A DNA stretch of 64,000 nucleotides, taken from contig NW_008805064.1 of the NCBI RefSeq assembly GCF_000004825.1, positions 2,418,001-2,482,000 on the forward strand, in the 5' to 3' direction. The DNA comes from Heterostelium album PN500 (lineage: Eukaryota; Evosea; Eumycetozoa; Acytosteliales; Acytosteliaceae). The notes beneath the pieces were generated by a model. That model did not search any database, was not told the DNA's origin, and saw nothing but the letters and a program-made list of their open reading frames with translations. The translations under genes and the position numbers were made by a program. Below, in pieces: positions 45,501 through 56,656 of this stretch. How positions within the stretch are numbered: position 1 is the first letter of the stretch; every line of letters begins with the position of its first letter.

Positions 45501-48036
45501 AATGAATTTTAATTTTCTTTTAAATTGTATATTTGTTAACTAATTCAGATATGATTTGATTGTGATTCTAATCTTGATTCTGTTTGAATGAAGAAAGAAA
45601 TAGTGAAATAATGGTAATACATTCTTTTACGTTATTCGAAAGTTGTCATTAAATTCAATTTAAATAAACTGAACCAAATTTGAACAAAATTAAATAATAA
45701 TTAATTAAAAACAACCAATGAAATTGAATAAAATAACTTTTATATAATAAAATATGATTTAAACATAAACAATAGGTGGTATTTTTGATTATATTTTTAA
45801 TACTAAATTTACTTTTTCTACCTAATAAAGAGTTTTAATAAGTGTAAAGAAATAATGATTATATACCTTTATATTATAGCATTCAAACAACTACTAAAGA
45901 TGTGAAATTCTACTAACTCCTGTTTCAAACCTGTTTTAAAATTTATAAATGATTCAATTAACCAACAACTAGCACTACTTTTAAAAATTTAAATAATGTT
46001 AATAACAAAAAAATAATAATAATTGGATTGTTTAAAATTGATTTAGATTGATTGATTGATTGATTGACTTGTTGAATGTTGACTAACTGATTTTGATTGA
46101 TGAATGATTACTATTATGTGTTATTATATGATTCTTATTATATATTATTACTTTTCAAATTTATTTATTACTAATACTGGTTTAAAATTGCTTGTTTTTT
46201 TATTTATTTTGTTTTAAGTTATGTCAATTATAGTTAAATTTAATATATGTGTAATTATAAGTGTATGTTGTGTGTGTGAGTGCAAGAAGCACAAATTCAT
46301 TAACTTTTCAACTATGATGATAATGACCACAAACAAATTCAACCAACCAACATTTAATAACTTCTGTGTATCACATCACATCTAATTCTAATTCTGCTAT
46401 CAATATTATTAAAATAAATATTGAAATTCTATTATACATTGAATTGCATTTTTAATACTTAATGATCAAAAGAATCACACACTTCACACATTTAAATGTT
46501 AACATTTGTTTTTTTTTTTTGTTTAAACTTATAGGTTTTTTCAAATGTGTGTGTCAGCATTTATAATTTGATTGCGTGGTGTGTGAGTTTGATTTAGAGT
46601 GTGTTTTCATTTTTATTCTTTTTTTTTTTTTTAAAGTATTGAATATTAAAAAAATTTTTGGAGTGAATTTAAATAGGTTAATGTTGATTATCAAGATTGT
46701 TAGGTGAATGATGAATGCAGTTGTAGTGGTATATATTTCTAGAAAAGTGTCTTTTGAATTTAATTAAAAGTACATACCTATAGTAAAAATTTCTTAAAAA
46801 TACATGTAAAAAAACAACAAAAGTGTATATATATATTTGTTTGGTGGTTCGTGTGTGTGTGTTTATTTATTTGTTTATTTCGAACTATTAATTTAATATT
46901 AGTTTAGTTTAGTTTAATACTAAAATAAAATAATTTCTATAGCTGCAAACAAACATATTTTAATTTAAACATAAAAGTTGCAAACAACCAACACTTTTTT
47001 TTGATCTCTTTAAAATTGTGTGAGGTGACCCCACCTTAATATATTGCAAACTCTAGCTGCAAATGGTTAATTACCTTGTAAAAAATACCCACAAGTCAAC
47101 GACTCATCAAAAATAATAAAATGAATTCAATATATAGTTTTTTTATTTTTTTCCTAATACAATTAATTTGATTGGGATAAAAATTGGCCTATCCGGATTG
47201 GAATTTGAAAAAAAATTTCCAATTATGTCAAATTTTTCATATGAAACCAAAGCTATTGGTTTATTCATTTTTATTTAACATAGAGACTTTTTTTTTTTTT
47301 GTTTGTTGTGTAGGTTGGTTTTTTTTTTTTGTTTTTTTTCTTTCTTTGATGTTTTAACATACCAAAAGTTAGGATGGTTGATCCAAAGAAAAATCAAGAC
47401 CTTCACTACATACAACTTGTTAAATTCATTGAACTCATCGGGATTACCTAAATAGAATAGTGTAATAGTTTTTAAAAGGAAAGAAGTGGTCCACCATTGA
47501 TCATTGAAATCAATGTTTGAATTTAAACTCACTATCTAAAACTCCAAACTTCAAACTTACTTCCTCTTTTTTTTAATTAATTCATTTTTGAAGTTCATTT
47601 TCATTTTGAATTAATTCCAATTCTTTTGTTAACAAAAAGAAAAGTTATAACTCTCTATCTCTCTTTCCTTCTCTGTCTTTTTTTTGCTGTAACAAATTAT
47701 AAAGTTAGAGAATAAATATGTGACTAATTTTTTGCAATTTTTTTTTATTTTTTAAACTTGCAGAACTTCATTATCTAATCAATGAATAATAATCATGTGT
47801 ATTTTTTGAAACCGAGTGTGTGAGAAAAAAAAAATTAAAATTTTAAAAATATTTTTTATTTTATTTTTTATTTTTTTTTTTTTTATGCACAAAACTTAAC
47901 GAAAAATGAATTTTCAAATTGATTCTCGTTACTTAACGTTATGTTTTGTTTCAGTCGCACAACACTTGTTATAGAGTAGTAACGTTTTTCTATCTCTACC
48001 TATCTTATGAAAATATAAAAATTAAAATTTCCGGAA
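42537..48036. promoter_or_regulatory. 5.5-kb gene-free interval between divergent kinase and bZIP-like genes
   Basis: Both flanking genes start here and point away from it. No exon-like stretch was found on either strand; short frames (45080-45268, 45142-45486, 47275-47532) are translated AT-rich spacer. Notable contents are an inverted-repeat cluster at 43156-43230, GATT tandem repeats (for example 43312-43340, 46050-46070), ACTC repeats near 44483-44500, an ATT repeat near 44790-44825, GT-rich G-box-like patches near 45069-45105 and 46852-46866, and long T-tracts near 44126-44143 and 46618-46633. This is several times longer than other spacers in the window and suggests extended developmental control or unannotated RNA genes. 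Confidence 0.5.
43156..43230. other. Cluster of perfect inverted repeats
   Basis: AGTCAGTA (43156-43163) is inverted as TACTGACT (43178-43185) around a 14-base loop. The loop contains GATTAATAATC (43164-43174), whose exact inverse GATTATTAATC recurs at 43220-43230. The nested arrangement allows two alternative foldings. It lies inside the long gene-free interval. Confidence 0.35.
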
Positions 48037-49230
48037 ATGAAATCGTCCAATGAAGATATTCATTTATTCGATGACAGTGAGCATCTCGACTCTCCTGACA
48101 TCCCACATAAACCAAATATAGATAATAATAATAATTTAAATAATAATAATAGTAATAATAGTAATAATTTAAATAATAATAATAATAATGAAGAATTTAT
48201 TGAAAATGAAGATGAAGAAAATAACAATAATCAAATAGATGAACAACAACAACAACAACATGAACATCAAGAAGAACAACAACAACAACAACAACATGAG
48301 GGTGATGCCGATGCTGATGCTGATGCTGACAACATAGGGATGAATGGTGGTGGTGTACATCAACAACATGAAGGTGAAGGATCGTCAGAAGATGTCGGAG
48401 CAGAGACTGACCAGATGGTTACGATTCACCATGAGCATTTACATCAGCATCATGAAGATGCTCATTCTCATTCGCATGCTCATGGTCATGGACAAGAGAT
48501 GGCCGATGTCGATCAACAACATGAACATGAACATCATCATATACATCACCATCACCACCACCAAATGCAACACCATGACATCGATGATGAGTCGGATGTG
48601 GTAGTCGTCCAGGAGCATATGCACCACGAAGTAGTCGATGGTGTCCACCATCACCAGACACAACAAGAGCACGTCCATGACCACGGTGAAGAACACCAGC
48701 ACCACCATCATCATGAACACGTTGGCATCGGTATTGTCGTGCAACCCGAAGAAATCATAGATAACACTCACCATGTGATTGTCGTTGACGACCAAAAGTC
48801 ACGTAAATCCCTACAGGACGAGCAGATGGACGTTCACTTTGAATCCGATGGCCAACTTCATCTTCAGTCGATCGAGCACCAACATCAACATCAGCATCAC
48901 CAACATCAACATCAACACCAATTGCAACACGACGATATGATTGTAGATCAACATCAGGAACAACAACACCACCAACACCATCAACATCAACATCATCATC
49001 AACACCACCAACATCATCACCATCAGCCAATCCAGAGTGTAGTCGATGGACTTGTCGTCGACGAAGCAGACGGACATCACTCTGGTCAACTGGAAACAAT
49101 CGTCCACCTAACTGATGAGGTTATGCACCATGAGCCACAACACGAGCATTCCGAACACCACCAACATCTACTACATCACCAACACCACCAAGTTGTAAGC
49201 CAGCACGTCGAACACACTTCTCAGCAACAG

Positions 49231-49264
<34 letters not shown>

Positions 49265-49996
49265 AACATCTCGATCAACAATCTCTTCACATTGAGCAGA
49301 TACAACAACAACAGCAGCAACAACAACAATCAGACCAAGATCAACAAGTTGGATTAGTTATTGTTGAGCAGCACGTGATCGATCAGGTGCAAGACCAACA
49401 ACAAACACCTGTAATTCAACAACAACAACAACAACAGCAACAACAACAACAAGAACAAGACCAACAAATACAATCTGTTCAACAAGTTAAACAACAACAA
49501 CAAGATAATAATGAACAAATTACACTTCAACAACAATCACAATCACAACAACAACATCAAACACAACAACAACAAGAAGAAGAACAAATGCACATAGAAG
49601 AGATTACCAGTCACCCACTCCAACACCCACTCCAATCACAAGCACAACAACAGCATCAAACACAACAACAACAAATGACTATATCAGAACATCCACATAT
49701 GATTCTTGGTGACTCGATGGAATCGGTTCAGAATCAACGTGCAACCGAGCCAATGAAACCAGAGACCCAAAAGACATCCAATGCTATTAAACAAAAGAAA
49801 TACAGAGACGGTTTAAAGAGAAAGCAAGAGGAAGCTGACAAAAGACTGAAAGATTTGGTAGAAGAGAATCGTATATTACAATTCAACTTGGATAGATTAA
49901 AAGATATAGAAATCGAAAAGAATATATTGGTTCGTGAATTACAAAAGTTAAAATATGATATAGAACATGGACAAATTCATTTGAATAATAATATTA

Positions 49997-50027
<31 letters not shown>

Positions 50028-51339
50028 TCATCATCAAACCATTAATAATAATAATAATATTCAAGATATTGAAATGATAGATACACCTCAAACAACAACA
50101 ACAACTACAACAACTACAACTTCATCAACAACCTCCACACCACCACCACCACCACAACCACTCAGCTCAACACCATCAATAGGCGACATGCCTCAACTTG
50201 ATCATATACAACCACGCTATCGTGATGAAATCCTGCATTTCAAGGAGAAGAGAAAACTAAACTTTTTCCAAGCTGACGAGGGTGAGCACATAGACGACCT
50301 TCACATCATGACCACCAATACCTATCTCAGCCAGACCAATGAGCATCCACAACACGACCAGCATGGCAATATCATAGAGGATCCAAAGCAGATCGCCAGT
50401 AGAAGAAAGATAGAGTGTGTCGGTCTCAGTGACGATGTTTTCCACTCGGCTTTCAAGAAAGAGTGGTTCCCGCCATTCAGTGAGACCACCGTAGTCCAGT
50501 TGGACGACGAGCTATACATCAACTGCAAAGCACTGGACTGCATGGATCAATCGTGTTTCGGTGTCTGCTACAAGTGTGGCATCGTTCGTGCTCAATTCCT
50601 TCAGAAGCGAGACGAATGTGCACTGCAGGAGTACGAACAACATCAAATCATACATCAACATCAATTGCTACAAGCTCAACAAGCTCAACAACAAGCTCAA
50701 CAACAACAACATGTACAATCACAATCAACCATCTCACATCAAACTCCTTCCTCTTCACCCTCGCCAATTCTAACTCCAACTTCCACCTCCACTTCAACAC
50801 CGTCCAAATCAGAGAGTAGCAGTAGAGACAATCATCATAAATCTAGCACTCCCAAGAGCACCGAAAAGACGTCCAGTACATCTTCAAAGAGAAAACGTCA
50901 AAAGAAAGAAAAAGAATCGAAGGAATCAACTAAAGAACCAAAGGTATCCGCTAAGGAATCTGCCAAGGAAGACAAGGAAGAAGACAAGGAAGACAAGGAA
51001 ACTAAGGAGCAGCATAAACAACCAAAGGAACCTATTGTAATCGCACCAATACCACTACAAATTTCATCTTTACCACCAACCAGAAGAAGATCAGCCGCAA
51101 TGAAACTACACCAACAACAACAACAAGCTGCCGCTGCTGCTGCCGCTGCCGCACTTCAACAACAGCAACAACAAACTAATTATGAACTTCCTGAATCACA
51201 AACTACTCCACCAGGATCACCATTTTCACAAACCATTTCAACATCACCTGAAATTGTACAAAATATAACAACCACCACAACAACCACAACTTCAAATTCT
51301 GTTGATCAACAACAACAAAATACAGATACTACAGAATAA
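48037..51339 (+). CDS. His/Gln-rich bZIP-like transcription factor
   Basis: A single frame of 1100 residues. Residues about 25-400 are dominated by Asn, Glu/Gln and then His (many HH, HQH and HHHHH strings). Residues 395-560 are poly-Gln. A bZIP-like segment begins at Asn582: NAIKQKKYRDGLKRK keeps the N-x7-R spacing of bZIP basic regions, followed by a zipper-like coiled coil (VEENRILQFNLDRL ... ILVRELQKLKYDI). Around residues 735-870 lies a conserved-looking globular part ending in a Cys cluster (CKALDCMDQSCFGVCYKCG, about 830-848) that could bind a metal. After that come Lys/Glu-rich, poly-Ala and poly-Gln stretches. It is probably a nuclear regulator. The His-rich region plus Cys cluster suggests metal binding, which is inference. 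Its long upstream region fits a developmentally controlled gene. Confidence 0.75.
48480..49270. repeat. CAT/CAC/CAA-rich coding repeat (poly-His/Gln tract)
   Basis: A purine-poor stretch of CAT, CAC, CAA and CAG codons encodes the His/Gln-rich part of the bZIP-like protein. It is of microsatellite type and probably varies in length. Opposite-strand frames across it (Val/Asp/Met-rich) are artefacts of the repeat. Confidence 0.7.
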
Positions 51340-51391
51340 AAATGACTCTTTTTTTTTTTTATATTATATTTTAAAATTTAAACTATTCTAT

Positions 51392-51952
51392 TTACAATTT
51401 ATTGAACGAAAGTGATAGACTGTCTTCTAACAGTGCATCGAAATTATCGAATTCCTTACGCATGAAAAAGCATCGTATTCCGAGGAGCATTCGTACTATT
51501 AGCGATGATTCCAAGGTGATTTGAGAGGAGTGAAAGTTAAAGGTGGTACTCTGGTAGTTACATTCGATGTGTGCATCCACTGAGAGGTATGGTATCAGTG
51601 GTTCAATCATTATCGGTGAGAGGTGCTCAACCAGTTTAGGACACACTCTGAACAGAGAGAGTATACGCTGGAGTTGAATCGTTCGGTTACACCCTATATT
51701 CTCCAACACATGAAACATCGTAGTGAACTGTAACATATCATCTCTCAATCTTTGTAATTGTCTTTGCTGAATACCTATTCCATTGTTGTTACTACTACTA
51801 CTGTTAGTACTATAGCCAAAACTTCTCCTGCTGTTGTTATCACAACTGTTTTCCTTTCTTCCTAAACCAACATAACACTCAACGAGCACATCAAAAGGTA
51901 TTCTATTTTGTAAGATATTGTTCAATTGATCAATATAAATACTCTCGTTCAT
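51392..51952 (-). CDS. Conserved-looking protein of unknown function
   Basis: Start placed at the ATG at 51952 (MNESIYIDQLNNIL), giving 186 residues. The frame stays open upstream to 52045 without another ATG, so a 5' exon is possible, and a TTTGCAAAAG string near 51990 could serve as an acceptor. The protein is helical, with an Asn/Ser insert near residue 50 and several Cys (CYVGLGRKENSC, ENIGCNRTIQLQRILSLFRVCPKL). It has no signal peptide, membrane span or recognised domain. It is convergent with the bZIP-like gene; the stop codons are 52 bases apart. Confidence 0.55.
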   Translation of the reverse strand: MNESIYIDQLNNILQNRIPFDVLVECYVGLGRKENSCDNNSRRSFGYSTNSSSSNNNGIGIQQRQLQRLRDDMLQFTTMFHVLENIGCNRTIQLQRILSLFRVCPKLVEHLSPIMIEPLIPYLSVDAHIECNYQSTTFNFHSSQITLESSLIVRMLLGIRCFFMRKEFDNFDALLEDSLSLSFNKL

Positions 51953-54108
51953 GTTGTCGTTAAAATCAAACAAACACACCTCATCTTTTGCAAAAGAAAA
52001 ACATTCATTCAATCGCTCAACGAAAAATTCAAAGTAAACACACAAATTTTGTTGTTATTTTTTATTTTATTTTATTTTTTAAAACAATCAGCCGAATCTA
52101 CTCGAACGAGTAATAAGTAGTGAGTGTTTAATGAATATAAGTTATTTATTATTAATTGAAATAAACCGTTAACTTTCAACAAATCAATTGGTTAATTTTT
52201 CTATGATTGATTTGTTGTTTATTTTTAATTTTTTTTAATTTAATTATTTTCTTTTTCTTTTAACAATTCTTGTTACTAAGAATTTCCAGATAATTATTAA
52301 AAGATTTAAAACATTGTTATTAAAAATAGTTTGGTTCTCTGACCAAGTAGATCGCAAGTGATCAGATCAGAGCTTAAAAGTGTCACCAATCATCAGAAAC
52401 CCAACATTGTCATCTGACAAATTAGAAATGCAATGAAATAAAATACTATTGAAATATTTTAAACCATTTAATGTAAATTATGATCACCCAAAAACTTGAT
52501 AAGGGGCAAAACTATACTTTTCATTTTTTTTTTTTGTGATATTGATTGACAAACTGGTATAAAAATAAATTGTTCTTTTTTTTTTTTAGATTTTTTTTTA
52601 TCTGCAACACAAGTCAATCAATTTGAGGTAAAAACCACTTTTAGAACTTATGAGAATTTTTCAATGATTGGGTGTTTTTTTTTATTTTTTTTTTTAATGC
52701 ATTTTTTTTTACTTTAAATTAAGGGGGTGATTGATATATTCAACTAACTACAACATTAGTCGAGTAAAATCTGATGTTTAATTTTCTCAGATATACCCCC
52801 TCCATAATATATCGTTGGAGCATATCATTTTAATTTTGAGTTGGTTGTTAATCAAAGTCGGTAAATATCTCATCAGGAGTCAGACCATATTATTTATGTG
52901 TTAGGCGGACGTCACTAATTTCTTTCATTGATTTACCAAATTGTGAGAGTGGATCATCGCTCTATCCAATCAACTTTACAACAAATCAATTTTGTTTAAC
53001 ACTCACACAACAATTGTCTTTCTAAAAATTAAACAAAAAGTTTGCTGTATTGATATGTATGTGGGTGACCATCTTCGAACTCCAATAGGTCGACTCATAT
53101 ATTATTGGACATCTGACTATGATTAAACACCACACACATTATTTTTATACTGTATGCAATATCAACTTTAGAACAGGTTAATATGACAAAAATAAAGGAT
53201 GATTACAATCACAGAGCACAATTTTAATAATATCAATGTCACGATGTGGGAGATTGCCTTGAATCGATGATGTTCATTGGATAAGCACAGATTAGTAAAA
53301 AATCAAAATTAATCGAGTAATCACCAACATAACAACTAACCAACCACCTGCTCTGTTATTAATAACTTATAACGTGTCCAAAAGTACCAAATGGTCAATT
53401 CTATCATAGTATCATATTAATTAATGGAATTATTATTGTAAATTTGAGGTGTTAGGAGGAAGAAGTGGAGAATAATCTAAACATCACATTTTCATCTCAA
53501 CACTGATATTATTAACAGTGTAGGTGATAAAAGAATTCATCCGCTCACCTTTCATGCTCAACAACAACAACAGCTAAACTTGTTTTTAATTTAGAGACAA
53601 AACCCCACTAGAACAACAAAGTTAAATCTCAAAACAAAGGACATAGGATTGATTGACTGCCTCTAACCAATGGTTTGATCTGTACATTTTTATCAACATC
53701 CCTGGCAGGGAGCTGTTGTGTCAAAGTTAATCCTATCCTTTCCAGATAGAATATAACTGTCCAGACTAAAAATAATTATAAGAGGAATTAAAAATAATTA
53801 TCTGACTCTTTTGTTGCACAGGCACACAAACAAACCTATTTAAATCAGTGAACACCTTCAGACATGTTTCATTTTTAGTTAAATCCAAATCCAGCTGTAT
53901 TCCTTAACAGAGTAATATATGAAGTTAGATTAGTCCAACTATTATCACTACTACCACCACCTTATACATTTGTACTACCACAACATTCCAACTATAAATC
54001 TTTAAGATTATATAGCATCAACACTTGTAATACTACCAACATCAATACAACATCACCCAAAAATCAACAATCTAATTTATTTATAAACAAAACAACAATC
54101 AAACAAAC
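51953..54108. other. 2.1-kb region between the unknown gene and the 7TM gene
   Basis: No gene was recognised. The part from about 52300 on is less AT-rich than other spacers and contains many short unique-looking patches. From about 53500 to 54108 it is A/C-rich, as in plus-strand leaders of this genome, so a long 5' UTR or promoter of the 7TM gene is likely. A candidate folded element lies at 53643-53736. Confidence 0.45.
53643..53736 (+). ncRNA. Candidate folded RNA element upstream of the 7TM gene
   Basis: Three nested pairings line up: ATAGGATT (53643-53650) with AATCCTAT (53729-53736), CTGCC (53657-53661) with GGCAG (53704-53708), and a terminal hairpin AACC-AAT-GGTT (53666-53676). The first is a perfect 8-bp end-to-end stem of the sort seen in dictyostelid small RNAs. 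The conserved 11-base box of class I RNAs is not present, so it does not belong to that class. It could be a structured 5' leader, an independent RNA or chance. Confidence 0.3.
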
Positions 54109-55167
54109 ATGTCCAACTCAACTGTTGCACCATTAGTTCCAGAACAATGTTATTGTGATCCATCTGTAGTCCTTGGTTTCTGTCACCAAGGTGGTTGCAC
54201 TGCTTTCGCAGCTATCTACTTGATCGTTTGGTTCATCGCCATGGCTGAAGGTATCAGACGTATCGTTATCAATCGTCGTAACTGGAAGACCGCCATCTAT
54301 GTCTCCAATGTCCAATTGACCATCGGTGTCGCTCTCTGGTTCGTCCGTCACATTATGTTGTTAGCCAAAGTTACTGAACTCTACTCGATGGCCGTCCTCC
54401 TTACTTTCGGTGTCGCTTTCTGGGTCAGTGCTTACCTCTGGATTCTCGTTTCCTGGTGTGACATCATCCTCTCTGTAAACTTTAGCAAACCAATTCAAAA
54501 GACCTTCATCATTGTCAAGTACGTCATCTTGGCATTCAACGTATTGTTGTTCGTCGGTTGGATCATCGGTAACACCATCTACTGGCCATACTACATCACC
54601 AATATCTTCTTTGGTATCTACGGTTTCGGTATCACCCTCGGTTTCTTTGCTCTCGGTCTCATGATCTGGCGTGAATACTACAAGGTATCTCACATTGCCG
54701 CTCACGGACAAGCTGCCCACGACACCTACGCCAAGGTTCGTAAGGTAACCATGTTGGCCACATACGTCAGTATCGCCGCTATCATCTTCACCATCTGCTT
54801 GATTGCTTCTGCCTACAAGCTTCCACACAACCCTGCTGGTGCAGTAGCCTGGATGTTCATCACCCGTATTCCATTGGCACTCTTTGTCTACACCATGCTC
54901 GTCGTGTTGATTCCAAACCGTCAGCAGAACCGTGTCAACAAAGACAAGGAGTGGGCCGAGAAGATGCAACGTCTCGAGTTCTCAACCAACGCTCAATCCA
55001 ACATGTACGAAGAGACCACACTCTCAATGGATACTGCCACCATCACCATCTCCACCGGTACCAACAGTGGTATGATGGAAATGAGCTCAGCCGTCGAAAC
55101 CAACAAAACTAGCAACGGTTCAAACTCCAATACCAATAGTGAGTCTTCACTTGGAAGTAACAATTAA
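54109..55167 (+). CDS. Seven-transmembrane protein, distantly THH1/TOM1/TOM3-like
   Basis: A single intronless frame of 352 residues. A short Cys-containing N-terminus (CYCDPSVVLGFCHQGGC) is followed by seven hydrophobic segments at about residues 31-48, 62-82, 92-116, 133-152, 160-182, 214-236 and 246-266. The loop after TM5 carries REYYKVSHIAAHGQ and KVRKVTM. The C-terminal 85 residues are Ser/Thr/Asn-rich, as in receptors regulated by phosphorylation. Order, spacing and phrases such as LGFFALGLMIWREYYK recall the plant THH1/TOM1/TOM3 family more than cAMP receptors, but the match is from memory and weak. Codon choice is strongly C-ending, a sign of high expression, and the upstream region is long. 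It could be a GPCR-like receptor or a membrane-organising protein. Confidence 0.75.
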   Translation: MSNSTVAPLVPEQCYCDPSVVLGFCHQGGCTAFAAIYLIVWFIAMAEGIRRIVINRRNWKTAIYVSNVQLTIGVALWFVRHIMLLAKVTELYSMAVLLTFGVAFWVSAYLWILVSWCDIILSVNFSKPIQKTFIIVKYVILAFNVLLFVGWIIGNTIYWPYYITNIFFGIYGFGITLGFFALGLMIWREYYKVSHIAAHGQAAHDTYAKVRKVTMLATYVSIAAIIFTICLIASAYKLPHNPAGAVAWMFITRIPLALFVYTMLVVLIPNRQQNRVNKDKEWAEKMQRLEFSTNAQSNMYEETTLSMDTATITISTGTNSGMMEMSSAVETNKTSNGSNSNTNSESSLGSNN

Positions 55168-56656
55168 ACTTCCTTCTTTAAAATAATAATAATATAGCAA
55201 TTCAATTCAATTCATTTCATTCAAAAACCTCTCGCACCGCCATCTTGCTTTTGATCAATCAGTTTTAATCAAACAGGCAAACATCGACATCAAACAACTC
55301 CAAACAAATCTAACAAACCAAAAAGGTTTGAATAATATTAATAGTCGTCTTCATCAACATTATCAATGTAACATTAATCATTATTGAATGATATTAAAAA
55401 TAATAATAACTTTATTCATTTAAATAATCATATTTTTAAAAATCAAATATTTAAATAAAGTTTATTTAGTAATAATAATAATATTTTGACTTTTTGAATT
55501 GAAATTTGATTATATATATCTTTAAAATATTATAAAATAAATATATATCTTTAACCTATGTTGTCATTGTGATTATCGTAACTTCAGTTATTCTGAAGGA
55601 TATAAATATACAAAAGCGGTAACAGTAACAAACACAACTACACAATTGTTGGAGATGTTCTTATTTTTGATTATAATTATTGACATTGCACAATTAAGTT
55701 ATATATCTATCTTCTTTTATTATCATAATTGTGTGTGTTTCATTTTATAATTAAATATAATTAAATTAATAACCAACACCAAAAAAAAAAAAAACATAAA
55801 AATCTGAATTCTGATTTTAAACATACGTATTAATCATTTTTTTAATCACTTACTTTTTCAGTAATAATAAAAAAGTAGAATCAGAATAATAAAAGATAAA
55901 GTTTATGAATAGTAATGAAATGATCAACAGTTATTGTTGTTACTGTCTCCCCATATGTTAATAATCTTATCATTCGAATGGAATAATAAATATCATATAA
56001 TATTCATTTGAATTCTACTTCAAGTATTTTATCATCAACTATTACATCATCAAATTAATATTTTAAAAATGATTTAATCTTTTAAAAAAAAAGATAGAGA
56101 GTTTTTTTAGTTTATATGGTTGTGGAGTATGGTGTTTTGAGGGAGTTTACTTTCTTTTTGTGGACAACACATCACACACACTAAGCTCACTACATTTAGA
56201 CATACACACACACAACCCAACACACAATCATACACACCAATATAATATATTTATGTATAATCACTTTATAATGAATAAAAATAGGGTTGTCTATTTTGTT
56301 GTGGTATAGGTGTTTGACAAGAATAAAAGATCAATCAGATCTTAAATATTCTATCTTTTTTTCAAGGTTTACAATTAAAATATCCCAAAACTATTATGAT
56401 TTGATGATGTATGATAACTAATTATCAATCTCTAGGGTATTTATCATCCAAACGATGGTTTCATATCATCAACATATATATATATATGCAACTTGTTTAA
56501 AATCAAAACAAATCAAATCACAAATCATATATTATTTAAGAAGTAGTAAAGTAAACATTCATTTCATTCATTCATTCATTCAATTCTAAATATTGTTTAA
56601 ATTGATATCAAACTTTACAATTGTTATCAATAGTAATCGAACCTAATAAATCAATC
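55168..56656. other. 1.5-kb intergenic region
   Basis: AT-rich, with no gene-like open frame. It contains a CA/ACAC-rich patch at 56165-56240, a TA run near 56475-56490 and an ATTC tandem repeat near 56562-56582. The last 150 bases are the promoter of the IPT/TIG gene. Confidence 0.4.

Noticed and set aside
47085-47095. TACCCACAAG resembling the upstream element of dictyostelid small-RNA genes
   Set aside because: Nothing structured or conserved-looking begins at the expected distance of about 60 bases downstream.
48169-49536. Minus-strand frames rich in Leu, Val, Met or Asp across the bZIP-like gene
   Set aside because: Artefacts of the CAA/CAT/AAT repeat codons read antisense.
53240-53275. 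GATGATG string resembling a C/D-box snoRNA C box
   Set aside because: The C box is imperfect and no D box with a terminal stem is found nearby.
54133-54969. Asp/Glu/Val-rich minus frames opposite the 7TM gene
   Set aside because: Antisense of hydrophobic codons with C-ending bias; no independent gene evidence.
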